From Fonsecaea monophora (Eukaryota; Ascomycota; Eurotiomycetes; Chaetothyriales; Herpotrichiellaceae): a stretch of DNA of 64,000 nt. Where the stretch lies: contig NW_019173958.1 of NCBI RefSeq assembly GCF_001642475.1, positions 1 through 64,000 on the forward strand, written 5' to 3'. Below, in pieces: positions 10,361 through 20,400 of the stretch (position 1 is its first letter; the number at the start of each line of letters is the position of its first letter). Below the pieces are notes generated by a model. The model was not told the DNA's origin. It worked only from the letters and a program-made list of their open reading frames with translations, and ran no database searches. Made by a program: the position numbers and the translations under genes.

Positions 10361-13300
10361 TTACTCTTGGATTGTGGCAAACCCGTCAGGGACTTTCCAG
10401 CCATGGTTCATACATGCACGGACGTATGCTCTCTTTGCTTCTCCCACCCCGTAAGTAGAGCCAGGGTGACCAACGAGTCTTGCCGGTCGCTGTGTGTCAG
10501 ACAATGCCAGCCGGACTTGCAAGAGAAGGCTTTCCACCGTAAAACTAGCACTCCATCCATTATTGGTCAAGACCTCCATGCACATGGCACCTCCTTCGGT
10601 CACGTTCCCTCCACCACCTTGACTGAAGGGCAGAAAGCGAGGCTTGACTACTCGAATGAATGGAGGGCTCCAAGGATAGTGATGGGTGAACCGCATCTCC
10701 ATGACAATTGATGCCACTCCAGTATTTCTCATGTCCTGAGCCAGAGGTTGATCCCTCGGAAAGCTGTGCAATTCCACAATCCATTGGTACATGTTGTTGA
10801 TCAAGCTGCGGTCGATGTACCACCCAAGTGTGGCTGGCGGAGTGCTCTCCTGAATCTTCAGCGCATCCTTGAGGAGATGCATGAGCGCCTTGGTGGCTAC
10901 TGGCGTAGCGTCCTGAGGTTCCGCCATAAACTTAATGTTCGTGACATCCAATTGTCCGGCTATGAAGTCGGTCTCAGCTGCCACCTCCGCTGGCCGCTTC
11001 TTACCGTTGACGCGGGGGCTCTCGGTGCTGTACCCCAAAGGCTCAAGGCCGTCATCCTGCCGATCGGCCCCTTGAAACACAGCCAGATCTTGCGCATCCG
11101 ATAAGACACTCTCTGCATCGTCTACGTCTCGCTCGGCCGTCGCTTGATCTGTATTGGATATCGTCTTCGTACGCTTCCTGCGAAGAGCCCCTACCATTCC
11201 GATGCCGCTGCCAGATCTTCGAGTCCTGGATATGGCGGTCAATGGGATTGTTATTGGCTGTCTCTCTTCGTTGTAAGCCTCTAGGCCAGGTTGCTGCCTA
11301 TAAATCTGACCGGCCACGCCATTTCGAACGTCAATTTTTTCCGTCTTGACGAACAAATATCGTGTCTGCACCCAGTCAACTTTCGGGACCACATAGTGTG
11401 GTGAAGCGCATCTGAAGCTGGCTCGGTCATTCACAATTTCCTGTAGGGAAAGCACTCTTGTAATTTTGAGCACAGAACCATGCCAACTGCTAATGGCAGA
11501 ACCGAGCTCCCCAGTGTACTGCAAGCTTGTTCTTGCGTAGGGGCTCACATAGATACCATTTCCATATGACCTGCCGTGCAAGACTTCATCAAACCGGAGA
11601 CCTTGTCGAATTATTGAATGCCAGTTGCCGATTGCACTTCCGTGCCACGCGAAAATGGTGGGATAATTGGTTCCGGTGGCTGACGCACGTTTCTTTACGT
11701 TGTTATTGAAGCGCTTTTCTTTGTCTGGAGCCCCTTGAGCGAAGCGGAATTGGATCCAGCTCTCCATCCCCCCCACACGGTCTTCAGGCTTCCCGCGAAT
11801 TACCGCGTCGTCTTTGGTGCCAATGTCATCGACCTGCAAGATACAAGACCTGTTGGACGCAACAATCCAACGGAGAAGATTCAATGCCGGTGCCGAAATC
11901 CGGTCTGTCCATTTCGTTAAGCTGGGATCCTGGCTCTTTCCCTGACTCTCCAGATAGTGTCGCATCCTGATCACGGATGGCAGGGTATCCAGCAAGCTCA
12001 TGATTGCATCTTCCTGGTGTTTTGGAATGAGATGGTCAAAGTTCTTGTCATACAAATAACAGTCCGCTCTGACGGGGAAGTCGTCTTCACCAGAGGTTTC
12101 AATGAGACTGCCAGAGTTTCCGATAAGCCCCGGGAATGGGATAGAAATAGGTGAATCGAGCCAAATTCGAGGAAATTCCACCTCCTTGACGCGACAATGA
12201 GCTGCAGTCTCAGTCTGGACACAGAGCAGTACAAGCCAGTCACCTGGCTTGAGTTTCTGAACCGATATGTTCTTCTCTTCATCTTGTTCGATCACCAGCT
12301 GCCTCAATTTCCTATACCACGTGCATGCAAAGGACTTCTCGTGGATTAGTGGTACAGCTGCTTTCGTTGACAGAGTTCCGGTATGGTACGGTGCAACGAA
12401 ACGCGGAACTCTGGGACGTGGTGTGACAGGTACGACCAAGTTCATACCTATAGGAAACTCTTTGAGTCTGCCGCTACTAGCTGCTGCGTAGCATAAGCTG
12501 ATCAGAACATCGACCACGTATGGCTGGACCATGATTTCCCACTCTAAACGAGGACCGAAACCGAGCGACATGTACTGGTACAGGCAGAGGGGCTTCAGGC
12601 AGACATATGGTTTAAGGGCTCCAAACCCTTCATCGACTCGGCAGTGGCACACGAGGCAGAATTCCGTGCATCGAACGAAATGCCTAAGGGAAAACTGCAT
12701 AAGGATTAATGGCAAAGAAGCCTTTGCGAGTCGATTCTGGCGCATATGGTCTGCGACGACTATTGGGGGTAGGCCCCTCGCATGGGCGTCATCATCACAA
12801 TGATAGGGTGACATGTCGTCAATGTTTGACAACGAAGATGTCTGTCTCTCGTTGATGAATTTCTCTGCACCGAGCCAGCTTAGCTGGTACAATTCTCGAG
12901 CCGAGATGATCTTGAAGACTCGTTCTTCGAGTAATTGGTTGATCGAATTCCCAATACACAATGCTTCGAATGCATGTTGATCGTTTGATCCAGCTTCGAG
13001 GCCGTTCGCTGAGGTCGCATTGTCCGACTTTGTGTACTGGTAGAGAGCGAGGACTTCGCGTAGGGAAGGTTTGTAGTGACTGCAAAGTCCCACGCGCATT
13101 TCCACAGAGTCCGACAGACCTCGTTCATTGACAACTCTGGTTGCGTCTAGATAGCCCCGTAAGTACCTGATCAGCAACAAGAAGTAGTGCCTTCGTGGCA
13201 CATTCCATGCTTCGAGGGCTTCATCTGAGAGACCGAGTTTGGAGACTCGGATTGAAATGCAAAGAATCCCGCCAGAGGCAATGTTCCCAAAGACTCCAAC

Positions 13301-13852
13301 GCGGAAGCCGGAATGCTTGAGAGCTGCAAGATCTGCGTGTACCTTTTCCGTCTTCTCATTGGGATCATCTAGCAAGCTGGTGGAGTCTGCTCTGATGTCG
13401 GAGTGGCGATCTGTGTCGCTAGCCTGACAGATACCCAGGTCAATGTCAGAGTCGCTCTCGAAATCGAAATCGAAATCATTCTCCTCCTTCACATGGTCGT
13501 CTCCGATATTTTCTTGGACATAGCCCTTTCCCGTGACTGAGGCCAATAGCTCCGCAATTTCAGTCAATAAGTCGATAACAGGCTTGCCATGGGCATGTTC
13601 AGTGACTTTGCGCAATGTTTCTGCAACGATCGGGTCGTGAGACGTGTCCTTGGTGTACAGCACAAATGAATTGCCGTCCGGGTATTCTCCTAGGTCGTTG
13701 GCAAACACTTCGATGGTCACTCGAAGGCTGCTCCCGGGATGGACATAGGTGAAGATAAACAAGCCCTCCTCCAGGCCACAAACGTTCTCGATGTTCTCGA
13801 TTTTCATGCGGTTGGCGGCGGCCAAGTGGTTGAGGAAGAGTTTCCGGCCCAT
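10361..13852 (-). CDS. PARP catalytic domain fused to UBE2Q-like E2 ubiquitin-conjugating domain
   Basis: A single uninterrupted frame of 1,163 residues. The N-terminal part has an acidic stretch near 130-165. The middle has a Cys/His-rich segment (CLVCHC, CLKPLCLY). The PARP/ADP-ribosyltransferase fold spans about 715-840, with FAWHGS (His near 735) and GIYVSP (Tyr). The third triad position, in SPHYVV near 820, appears to be His rather than Glu, so mono-ADP-ribosylation or no activity is more likely than chain synthesis. The C-terminal E2 fold has the UBE2Q-type GGAMCMEVLT motif with the probable catalytic Cys near 1091. This domain pair is a known fungal architecture. It would couple ADP-ribosylation and ubiquitin transfer in one chain; substrates are unknown. 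It is divergent from the COG7-like gene. Confidence 0.9.
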   Translation of the reverse strand: MGRKLFLNHLAAANRMKIENIENVCGLEEGLFIFTYVHPGSSLRVTIEVFANDLGEYPDGNSFVLYTKDTSHDPIVAETLRKVTEHAHGKPVIDLLTEIAELLASVTGKGYVQENIGDDHVKEENDFDFDFESDSDIDLGICQASDTDRHSDIRADSTSLLDDPNEKTEKVHADLAALKHSGFRVGVFGNIASGGILCISIRVSKLGLSDEALEAWNVPRRHYFLLLIRYLRGYLDATRVVNERGLSDSVEMRVGLCSHYKPSLREVLALYQYTKSDNATSANGLEAGSNDQHAFEALCIGNSINQLLEERVFKIISARELYQLSWLGAEKFINERQTSSLSNIDDMSPYHCDDDAHARGLPPIVVADHMRQNRLAKASLPLILMQFSLRHFVRCTEFCLVCHCRVDEGFGALKPYVCLKPLCLYQYMSLGFGPRLEWEIMVQPYVVDVLISLCYAAASSGRLKEFPIGMNLVVPVTPRPRVPRFVAPYHTGTLSTKAAVPLIHEKSFACTWYRKLRQLVIEQDEEKNISVQKLKPGDWLVLLCVQTETAAHCRVKEVEFPRIWLDSPISIPFPGLIGNSGSLIETSGEDDFPVRADCYLYDKNFDHLIPKHQEDAIMSLLDTLPSVIRMRHYLESQGKSQDPSLTKWTDRISAPALNLLRWIVASNRSCILQVDDIGTKDDAVIRGKPEDRVGGMESWIQFRFAQGAPDKEKRFNNNVKKRASATGTNYPTIFAWHGSAIGNWHSIIRQGLRFDEVLHGRSYGNGIYVSPYARTSLQYTGELGSAISSWHGSVLKITRVLSLQEIVNDRASFRCASPHYVVPKVDWVQTRYLFVKTEKIDVRNGVAGQIYRQQPGLEAYNEERQPITIPLTAISRTRRSGSGIGMVGALRRKRTKTISNTDQATAERDVDDAESVLSDAQDLAVFQGADRQDDGLEPLGYSTESPRVNGKKRPAEVAAETDFIAGQLDVTNIKFMAEPQDATPVATKALMHLLKDALKIQESTPPATLGWYIDRSLINNMYQWIVELHSFPRDQPLAQDMRNTGVASIVMEMRFTHHYPWSPPFIRVVKPRFLPFSQGGGGNVTEGGAMCMEVLTNNGWSASFTVESLLLQVRLALSDTQRPARLVGHPGSTYGVGEAKRAYVRACMNHGWKVPDGFATIQE

Positions 13853-14854
13853 ACTGGACGGAGGGGAGGGCCAGCGGGAGGTGGTTGTGTTGGCATAGAA
13901 CTGAGATTCAAGGAACGAGTTGGAGGGTACGAGGAGGAGCTAAATTTGAGATTTACGCAATCGATTAATCCCACCACGACGGGATCGAGAGCAGTCTCAG
14001 CTTTTTGAAGGAAGCAGCTCAATGAGAGATACCACCGGCGGAGTGGAAGGGAGGCACTAGGGGGAAGCTAAGAGAAGAGAAGGCGGAGAGAAGACTGAAG
14101 GACGAAGAGGATCGAGGAAGTGAGAGGGAGTTGAAGACTGTGGCAGGGATGAAAAAAACAAGGCAACTGCGCAGACATGATGATTGTATCCGCACCCAGT
14201 GATTCAAAGTCGATAGGGCAGAGCGTAATAGAATCCGGCCGCACCTTCCTGGGTGAAGCGCAAGCATAGAGAACCCCATTAAAGAGAAACAGAAAAAGGG
14301 CACAGAGATTGAGCATTGTGCTGGTCTTCTCTTTCCACAACTATTCACACTCCCAGGTCTTGGAGAATTTTTGACAAAGGCAAGTTGACAGCAGACAGGA
14401 GTGCTATATTTGGTGTTTTCCTGCCTGCTGGCAGTCTAGCCCAAGAACCAGCTTCTGTCGCTTTGATAGCTGTCTTACCTCACAAAGTGGTAATTGCGGT
14501 TCCTCAAGACAATGGTTCTCCGATCTACGAATTTTCAAAAAACTATGAAGAAAGAAGATGATCAGACACTTGATAATCAGGGAGAACCACACAAGTCGTG
14601 CCAAGCCGATGAATGTTGTCGGTGTATAGTTATTCCGAGCCGACAGCACCACCACGAACGACAGAGATGGTCTTTGGTACCTAGACAATACCTGTCTTGT
14701 CCACAGCTTCTCATGGTCACAGATGGATGTTGGAGAATACGAGACCATCAGCCTAACAAGTCCACGGTGAACGGGAATTGGACGCAATCTTGACTCCACG
14801 CTTGAAGGTTCGGATTTATGTGATGCTGGCCACAAGACAGTCTTCAAGATCAAG
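13853..14854. promoter_or_regulatory. Divergent promoter region of PARP-E2 and COG7 genes
   Basis: About 1 kb between two start codons facing away from each other. On the minus strand 14040-14160 is pyrimidine-rich, a common feature upstream of filamentous-fungal start sites, and probably marks the PARP-E2 transcription start. A short minus-strand ORF with a hydrophobic N-terminus begins at 14316 (see findings) but is not supported as a gene. Confidence 0.45.
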
Positions 14855-15883
14855 ATGCCTTCCCGCATAGACGCGGAAGAGCACAATGAACAGAATGAGG
14901 GCGGCAGTGGGCCGATGCTTGCGAAACTCAATCAGTCTCAATTTGACCCTGTCGAATTCCTGAACGATTCACTACCCAACCTAAGTCTGTCGTCTCAAAC
15001 CCAGCTTTCAAAATCCAGCAGGTCTACACAAATCCAGAGTGCCTCGACCGAGTCACTTGCACTCCTCACTTCGCTCAACACAATCTCGATCCGTGCTTCC
15101 TCAGAGTTGACAAGTTTAACGGACGAGATCATCCGCAGTGGAAATCGTCTTGCCTATGAGGTAGAGGTGCTTCGTGGTGATGTGAATGGGTTCCACGAGC
15201 TGTTGAGCGATTCACTACGGGATGATATTCGCCAATTTGTCATTGATGAGGTTACCAGTATAGAACCACCAATATCAGGTTCGGAGATTGATGGCGGCGA
15301 CTCATTGCAAAAAGCGCAATCAGAGAGCGAGCCTGACTTCATGACTCGACTACGATTGCTGGGCAAAGTGAAAGCACGTCTCGAGTCTGTGGTTAATATT
15401 TTTGGCGAAGCAATGAAATGGCCAATACCTCCCTCTGAATTGTCCATGGCATCATCTCTCATATCAGTCTCTTCACCTGAGTTGGGGATTCAAAGCACGG
15501 CCGAAGATGACAAGGCACGTGAGGCATTGAAAAGCATTCGGGCAGAAATTGACGAACTACTTGGGCCAGAACCAGCCGGGTATGCTGGCCTTGAAGCGGC
15601 CACCCAAAGGGTCGAAGAGTACAGACAGCTTGCAATACTCTGGAAGGGCACTGGTGAGGAAAAGGCCAGAATCAAATTTGTTGATTCATTGATTAAACTG
15701 GTGGAGGACAGGCGGAAGACACTGGATGCACGACAACGGGCTCGAAATTCCAAGGCGGCTAGTTCTGTACGATCAAGTTCCGCCATGGGTAGGAATCCGA
15801 GAAGCTCAAATGAGGGAAGTGGTGGTGCAGCCGGACTGTTTCGGAATCTGCAGCGCTTGAAGGACGATCTGTATCTCGAATGA
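14855..15883 (+). CDS. COG7-like subunit of the conserved oligomeric Golgi complex
   Basis: Intronless, 342 residues. The start resembles COG7 N-termini: FDPVEFLNDSLPNLSLSSQ near residues 30-50, followed by a helical region (SLALLTSLNTISIRASSEL, EIIRSGNRLAYEVEVLRGDV). COG is a tethering complex for retrograde vesicles at the Golgi; COG7 sits in lobe B. Fungal members are much shorter than the animal protein, and this length fits. The middle has a second helical block (RLRLLGKVKARLESVVNIF), and the tail is Ser/Arg-rich and probably disordered, ending FRNLQRLKDDLYLE. The identification rests on the N-terminal pattern alone and could be wrong; any coiled-coil tether would look similar further in. 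Confidence 0.65.
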   Translation: MPSRIDAEEHNEQNEGGSGPMLAKLNQSQFDPVEFLNDSLPNLSLSSQTQLSKSSRSTQIQSASTESLALLTSLNTISIRASSELTSLTDEIIRSGNRLAYEVEVLRGDVNGFHELLSDSLRDDIRQFVIDEVTSIEPPISGSEIDGGDSLQKAQSESEPDFMTRLRLLGKVKARLESVVNIFGEAMKWPIPPSELSMASSLISVSSPELGIQSTAEDDKAREALKSIRAEIDELLGPEPAGYAGLEAATQRVEEYRQLAILWKGTGEEKARIKFVDSLIKLVEDRRKTLDARQRARNSKAASSVRSSSAMGRNPRSSNEGSGGAAGLFRNLQRLKDDLYLE

Positions 15884-16172
15884 GCTCTGAAGTCTTAGAC
15901 CAGACCGACACTGGCAAATCTTTGCAATGAAAATTGAATTCTTTTCATATGAGCCCTACTCGCGTCATCCATTGCACCTTCACCAGTGCAGGTAAGAAGT
16001 CCTCCTCAACAAGCACACGCTGCTTTGGCTGACCTCAAAACCGCTTGAAATAGGGTCTGGTTCATTCAAGTTGCAATGATCCCTGCCTTGCGCAAGCCGC
16101 ATGTCTAAAGTTCCCTGTCGCTGCGCACCGTGGCAAAATGGTTTCTTCAAGGCATATTGCGTAACCCCACAC

Positions 16173-16696
16173 TCAAAATCTCAAAGGCGTGAAGAACCAT
16201 CTGTTCTTGCCGCTCAGGTATCTCTCCTCCAAGGCCTTCTTGACGTTCTTCTTGGCATCCTCTCTTTGGGAGACCTCCTTGAATGTGTCGTTCGAAATGA
16301 CACTCTTCAGTCCTTCGAGTTCTAGCGTGTATCGTGTAGGCATGATGTGGTTGTAGTTGATCATCTTGATGAATGGCTTGACTTTTGATCGTTTCTCCAT
16401 TCGTTTTTTGCCCATGCGGCGAGTGACTTTCGATGGGTAACGCTCGATGCCTGCGACGAGGGCGTAGGAGAAGGGATGCTGTTTCGTGCCAGAGTCCTGG
16501 GGCTGGATGATGACAACCTGTAGACGAAGCGTCAGACCTTCGTTTTCTTTTCATGCGTAAATGTGTTGTTTCTCCCATACCTTCTTTCCGGCATACCGGC
16601 CTCGAGTGATGATCGCCACGCGGCCGACCTTGAGAACTGTTCCGTGTGTTATTATTGTCGCAGAATTGAGTGTATGCGACTTTACTTACACTTCAT
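16173..16696 (-). CDS. rpl27: 60S ribosomal protein eL27
   Basis: Three exons, 16696-16690 (7 bp), 16636-16581 and 16517-16173, give 135 residues, the usual length. The joins give MKFLKVGRV, then RYAGKK followed by VVIIQPQDSG. Typical eL27 sequence follows: YALVAGIERYP, TRRMGKKRMEKRSKVKPF, NYNHIMPTRYTLE and a C-terminus ending in GKNRWFFTPLRF. The protein belongs to the large ribosomal subunit near the peptide exit side. The first coding exon holds only the initiator Met, Lys and one base of Phe. It is divergent from the giant repeat protein with about 725 bp between the two starts. Confidence 0.98.
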
Positions 16697-17421
16697 CTTG
16701 AGGTCCGACTTTCGCGCTTGAAAGATGTGGTTGAATAATAGGGAGAGGTTGAGGCCGCAAAATGCTTAAGTCGCTCGTTCGATGCTGAATTGCTCAAAAA
16801 TTAGTCTTGGCAGAGTAGGGTTTTCGAAGTCACGTGTCACATCTGTGGTCGAGCCAAGCCGCGCGATAAATGCCCGTCTGACACGTCTGACAGGGAGAAT
16901 ACTCGCTAGCACCTGTTGCTATGACCCCAAGCAACGCAGTAAATAGTGCAAGACGCTGGCCATCATCTTGTTGAGGTGCTACCGTCAGATGGGCGCGCAG
17001 TGTACAAATTGACAGACTATATGACTGTCACCAAGATAATTTTCCTTGTCATAACTATGGGGTCTCTTTCTAGCATCTAGGGACCCGCGCTTTGGTGACC
17101 GTTACACGTTTCTCTCCGCCCCCTCTCCTGCAGAGGCAGGTCAACCGATCCGTCCGTTAGCTTTGTTTACATCCCGATTTGTCTGGCCAATCATAAGTGC
17201 ACTGCGACCCGACGTCAACTTGTGCCAGCACGCCAGCGCCAAAGTCTCCTCCTTTCACCGTTATACTAGCATCCTTGAGTTTTATGTGCTTTTGCGTCTT
17301 GTTTGCTTGCTGAATTTATGCTGGTACACACTGGAGTATGTGAAGTGCGTTATGAGTACTGCAGCTTCAGTTTGATTGACAAACATTCTTCCCAAAAATT
17401 CCCCGGACAAAGGCATTGACC
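16697..17421. promoter_or_regulatory. Divergent promoter region of eL27 and the giant repeat protein
   Basis: The interval contains no supportable ORF. It must hold the promoters of both flanking genes. No canonical TATA box or ribosomal-protein box could be assigned with confidence. Confidence 0.4.
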
Positions 17422-20400
17422 ATGTCCACTTATTCCGCCAGTTCGCGGGACGCCTCTCGGGACCGTGCTGAGTCTCGAATCGTCAAGCATCAACATTCAT
17501 TCTCAGAGTCAGGCAGAAGCTCGGTGCCCATGTGAGTCCTTGCCTCCTTTCGAAATACCATCAGCAGATACTGACTCGTGGACAGGTGGGATAGCTCAGA
17601 TCCCGATAGAGCACCTCCACCACTTCCATTGAATCCTGGAGTTCCAGGAAGCCCTCTGACTAGATCTAATACATCAAAACGCATTGACGAAGCTGCTGCC
17701 CTGATCGCCGCCCGAGCACGAGAAAATGCCCCCAGCTCCTACACAAGCAACCCTCCTCCGACGTCACCAGACAGGAATGTCATACGAGCACAAAACAGGC
17801 GAATGCAGAACCTGCAGAGCCCTGGAATAACTAGATTGAGCGATTCATTGGAAAGGCGATCACCAGAAAAAGGCCTTCGCACCGCAAAGTTCGTCGATTT
17901 CGAGGATTTTCCCAGCAGCAGAACGTCAGAGCGCAGTCCCACGAGACCAAGATCAGAAACCCCAACACCTACCGAGAAGAGCTCCGCAAGGTCAAAAGAG
18001 AGCGAGAACACACCGCCTTCATCGAACATGCTAGCGCTGCAGACAATTAGAACTAGGCAGGATGCCACGCCTCTTGGTGACATAACAAACGGAGCTTCAC
18101 CTTCGATGCCAACATCCTACTCCTTTGATGCACTGTCTACTCAGATTTTGAGCTTAACGTCAATCATCACAAGTGTTCAAAAAGAGATGACGAGCCTGAA
18201 TAAGAGAAGTAAAGACAACTATGGCGACCTGATGAGCCTCAAGGAGGCTACAACGGCCAGGGATGAAGACATCCGCAAAAGCCTCAGAGAGCTTATCGCA
18301 GGCCTTGAAAGCAAGTTCACCAATCTCGACTCTCGGCTACTTGCTGCTCCTCCCGATGCCACCAGATCAGCTTCCAACTTGGGGATGTACTTCGACGACA
18401 AGGCACACAATGGCTCGCCCCGCCCCAAAAGCCTCGGCCTACCGCGTATTGGAAGCCCATCTAGCTTCTCTGCTTCTCTTGATCGCGAGTTGACCGCCTC
18501 ACCGTCTATTACATGTGTTGACGGTGCTGCAAGCATTGCTCTCCTCGAGAAAGTTCTCAGGGAAATGGCCACCCGCGAAGGGCAAGATAAAATAATGAGC
18601 ACCCTCGAAGCAGTAAAGTCACAAGCTCTCGTGCGAGCGCATTCAGATACCCCTACTTCGACTGCCTTTGACCCCGCCATGATGTCGAAATTGGAAGATA
18701 TCCTTGTGTTCATGAAGGACATGAAGGAGGAATCTGGTTCACGCGCGCTAGTACGCTCGAACGGCAATGACGGTAGCAAGGGCCCCTCAAACCTTGATCT
18801 CTATCTCGAAGGGGAAGCGAAAATGGGTAAAGCAAGGTCAGGTGCTGAAGGTCGAGCGTCGGTGTCAGCGTCCGACTCAGTCGTTGACGACATTGTCACA
18901 ATGCTGAAGAGTGTCAAGCAATCATTGGCCCAAGGGGGCGGGCTCACGAATGAAGTCAAAGTCTTGGTTCGAGAGCTACGAGGAGAGGTCTTGGGAATGG
19001 GACGAGAACTCGCAAAGAAACTGGAGCAAACGTCATTGCCAATAAAAGGTGCTGGTCCGGAAACACAAGCAGCAGTGACAGATGAGATCGCTACCATTGT
19101 GCAGCAAGGGCTTGCTGAGCTCAAGGAACACATGCATCACATTGTCCAGGAAAGCGGGAGACGATCGGCAGAGCACGTCAATCCGGCAGTCGACACGCAA
19201 GAAGTCGTGCGGGCCGTTCGTGATGTCCTTGCAGATTTACCTCAGCCTCGTGAACAACCACTCCGAGACCCCGTGGCTGAACGGGAAGAATTACTCATTG
19301 CCGTTAGAGAGGCTTGGGAGGACTGCAAACCCGAAATCGCACTCGAACATTTCGGACTAGAACGAGATGAGATCTTGGAGACGTTGAAGGAGGGGTTGAA
19401 GTCGTATCAACCGCAGCAACCCAGTGCAAAAGATGCCGGCGCCACTTACGAAGACGTGCTCGAGGCCGTCAGAAAGGGCCTAGCAGACTTTGAGCTTCCT
19501 CCCATTCCCGCGCCAGCTGGGATTACTCGGGAAGATGTCTTTGCTGCTGTCAGTGAGGGAATCAAAGGTATCGAATGGCCAGACATGTCTGCATCCCGGG
19601 GTATAGACATTGACCTCACCAAAGACGATGTCTTCGAAGCTGTGCGAGAAGGACTAGCGCAACATGACACCGTCACCAGAGATGAGATAAGTGACGCGGT
19701 CAAAGAAGGCCTTTCTCAACATGACCGTGTTGCCAAAGAGGTCGAATTCAATCGCGAGGACCTGTTTGACGCCATCAAATCTTGTCTGGAAGGCGAACAA
19801 AATCCCTTGGGAGGAATGGGCGAACGAGTCATCGAAGCGATGCATGAGTTCCTCGGCAGCATGAAAAACGAGTTCCAGCAATATTCAGCGGCAAATGGTA
19901 AAGACACGGAACAGGTGCTCGATGCGCTCAAGGACGGATTGGAGGACCTAAGAGCCGACATAGAAAGCTACGTTGATCGTGCTGCCGATGTTACTGGCAA
20001 AGACGAGATCATCGACACAGTTAAGGCTGGATTTGTTGCAATGCAAGCAGACCTCGACAAAGGCTTTGCGGCACGCGGAAACGGAGCCCCGAACACACCT
20101 GAACTCTTGGACGCCATGGAGAAAGAATTCGAACATCTTCGTGAGACTATCAGCAAAAACATGGCCAGGAATAATGCTCTGTCCGAGAAGGACGAGATCC
20201 TCGATGCTATTCGTGACATTGCCGACGATCGCCAATCGAGCCTCAGCGGTAACAGTGAAGACATTGTGCGTCTAGTCAAGGACGAATTGGAACATATGCG
20301 CACAACCCTCGCTGGAACTCTTGTCAAGACCAGCTCTTCAATGGATCGTGAGGAAGTTCTTGATGCCATCCGAGAAGGACTGGCGTCGTCTCGTCCAAAG

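Noticed and set aside
14404..14931. 175-residue minus-strand ORF overlapping the COG7 start
   Set aside because: Composition is irregular, no motif is visible, and it overlaps the start of a better-supported gene.
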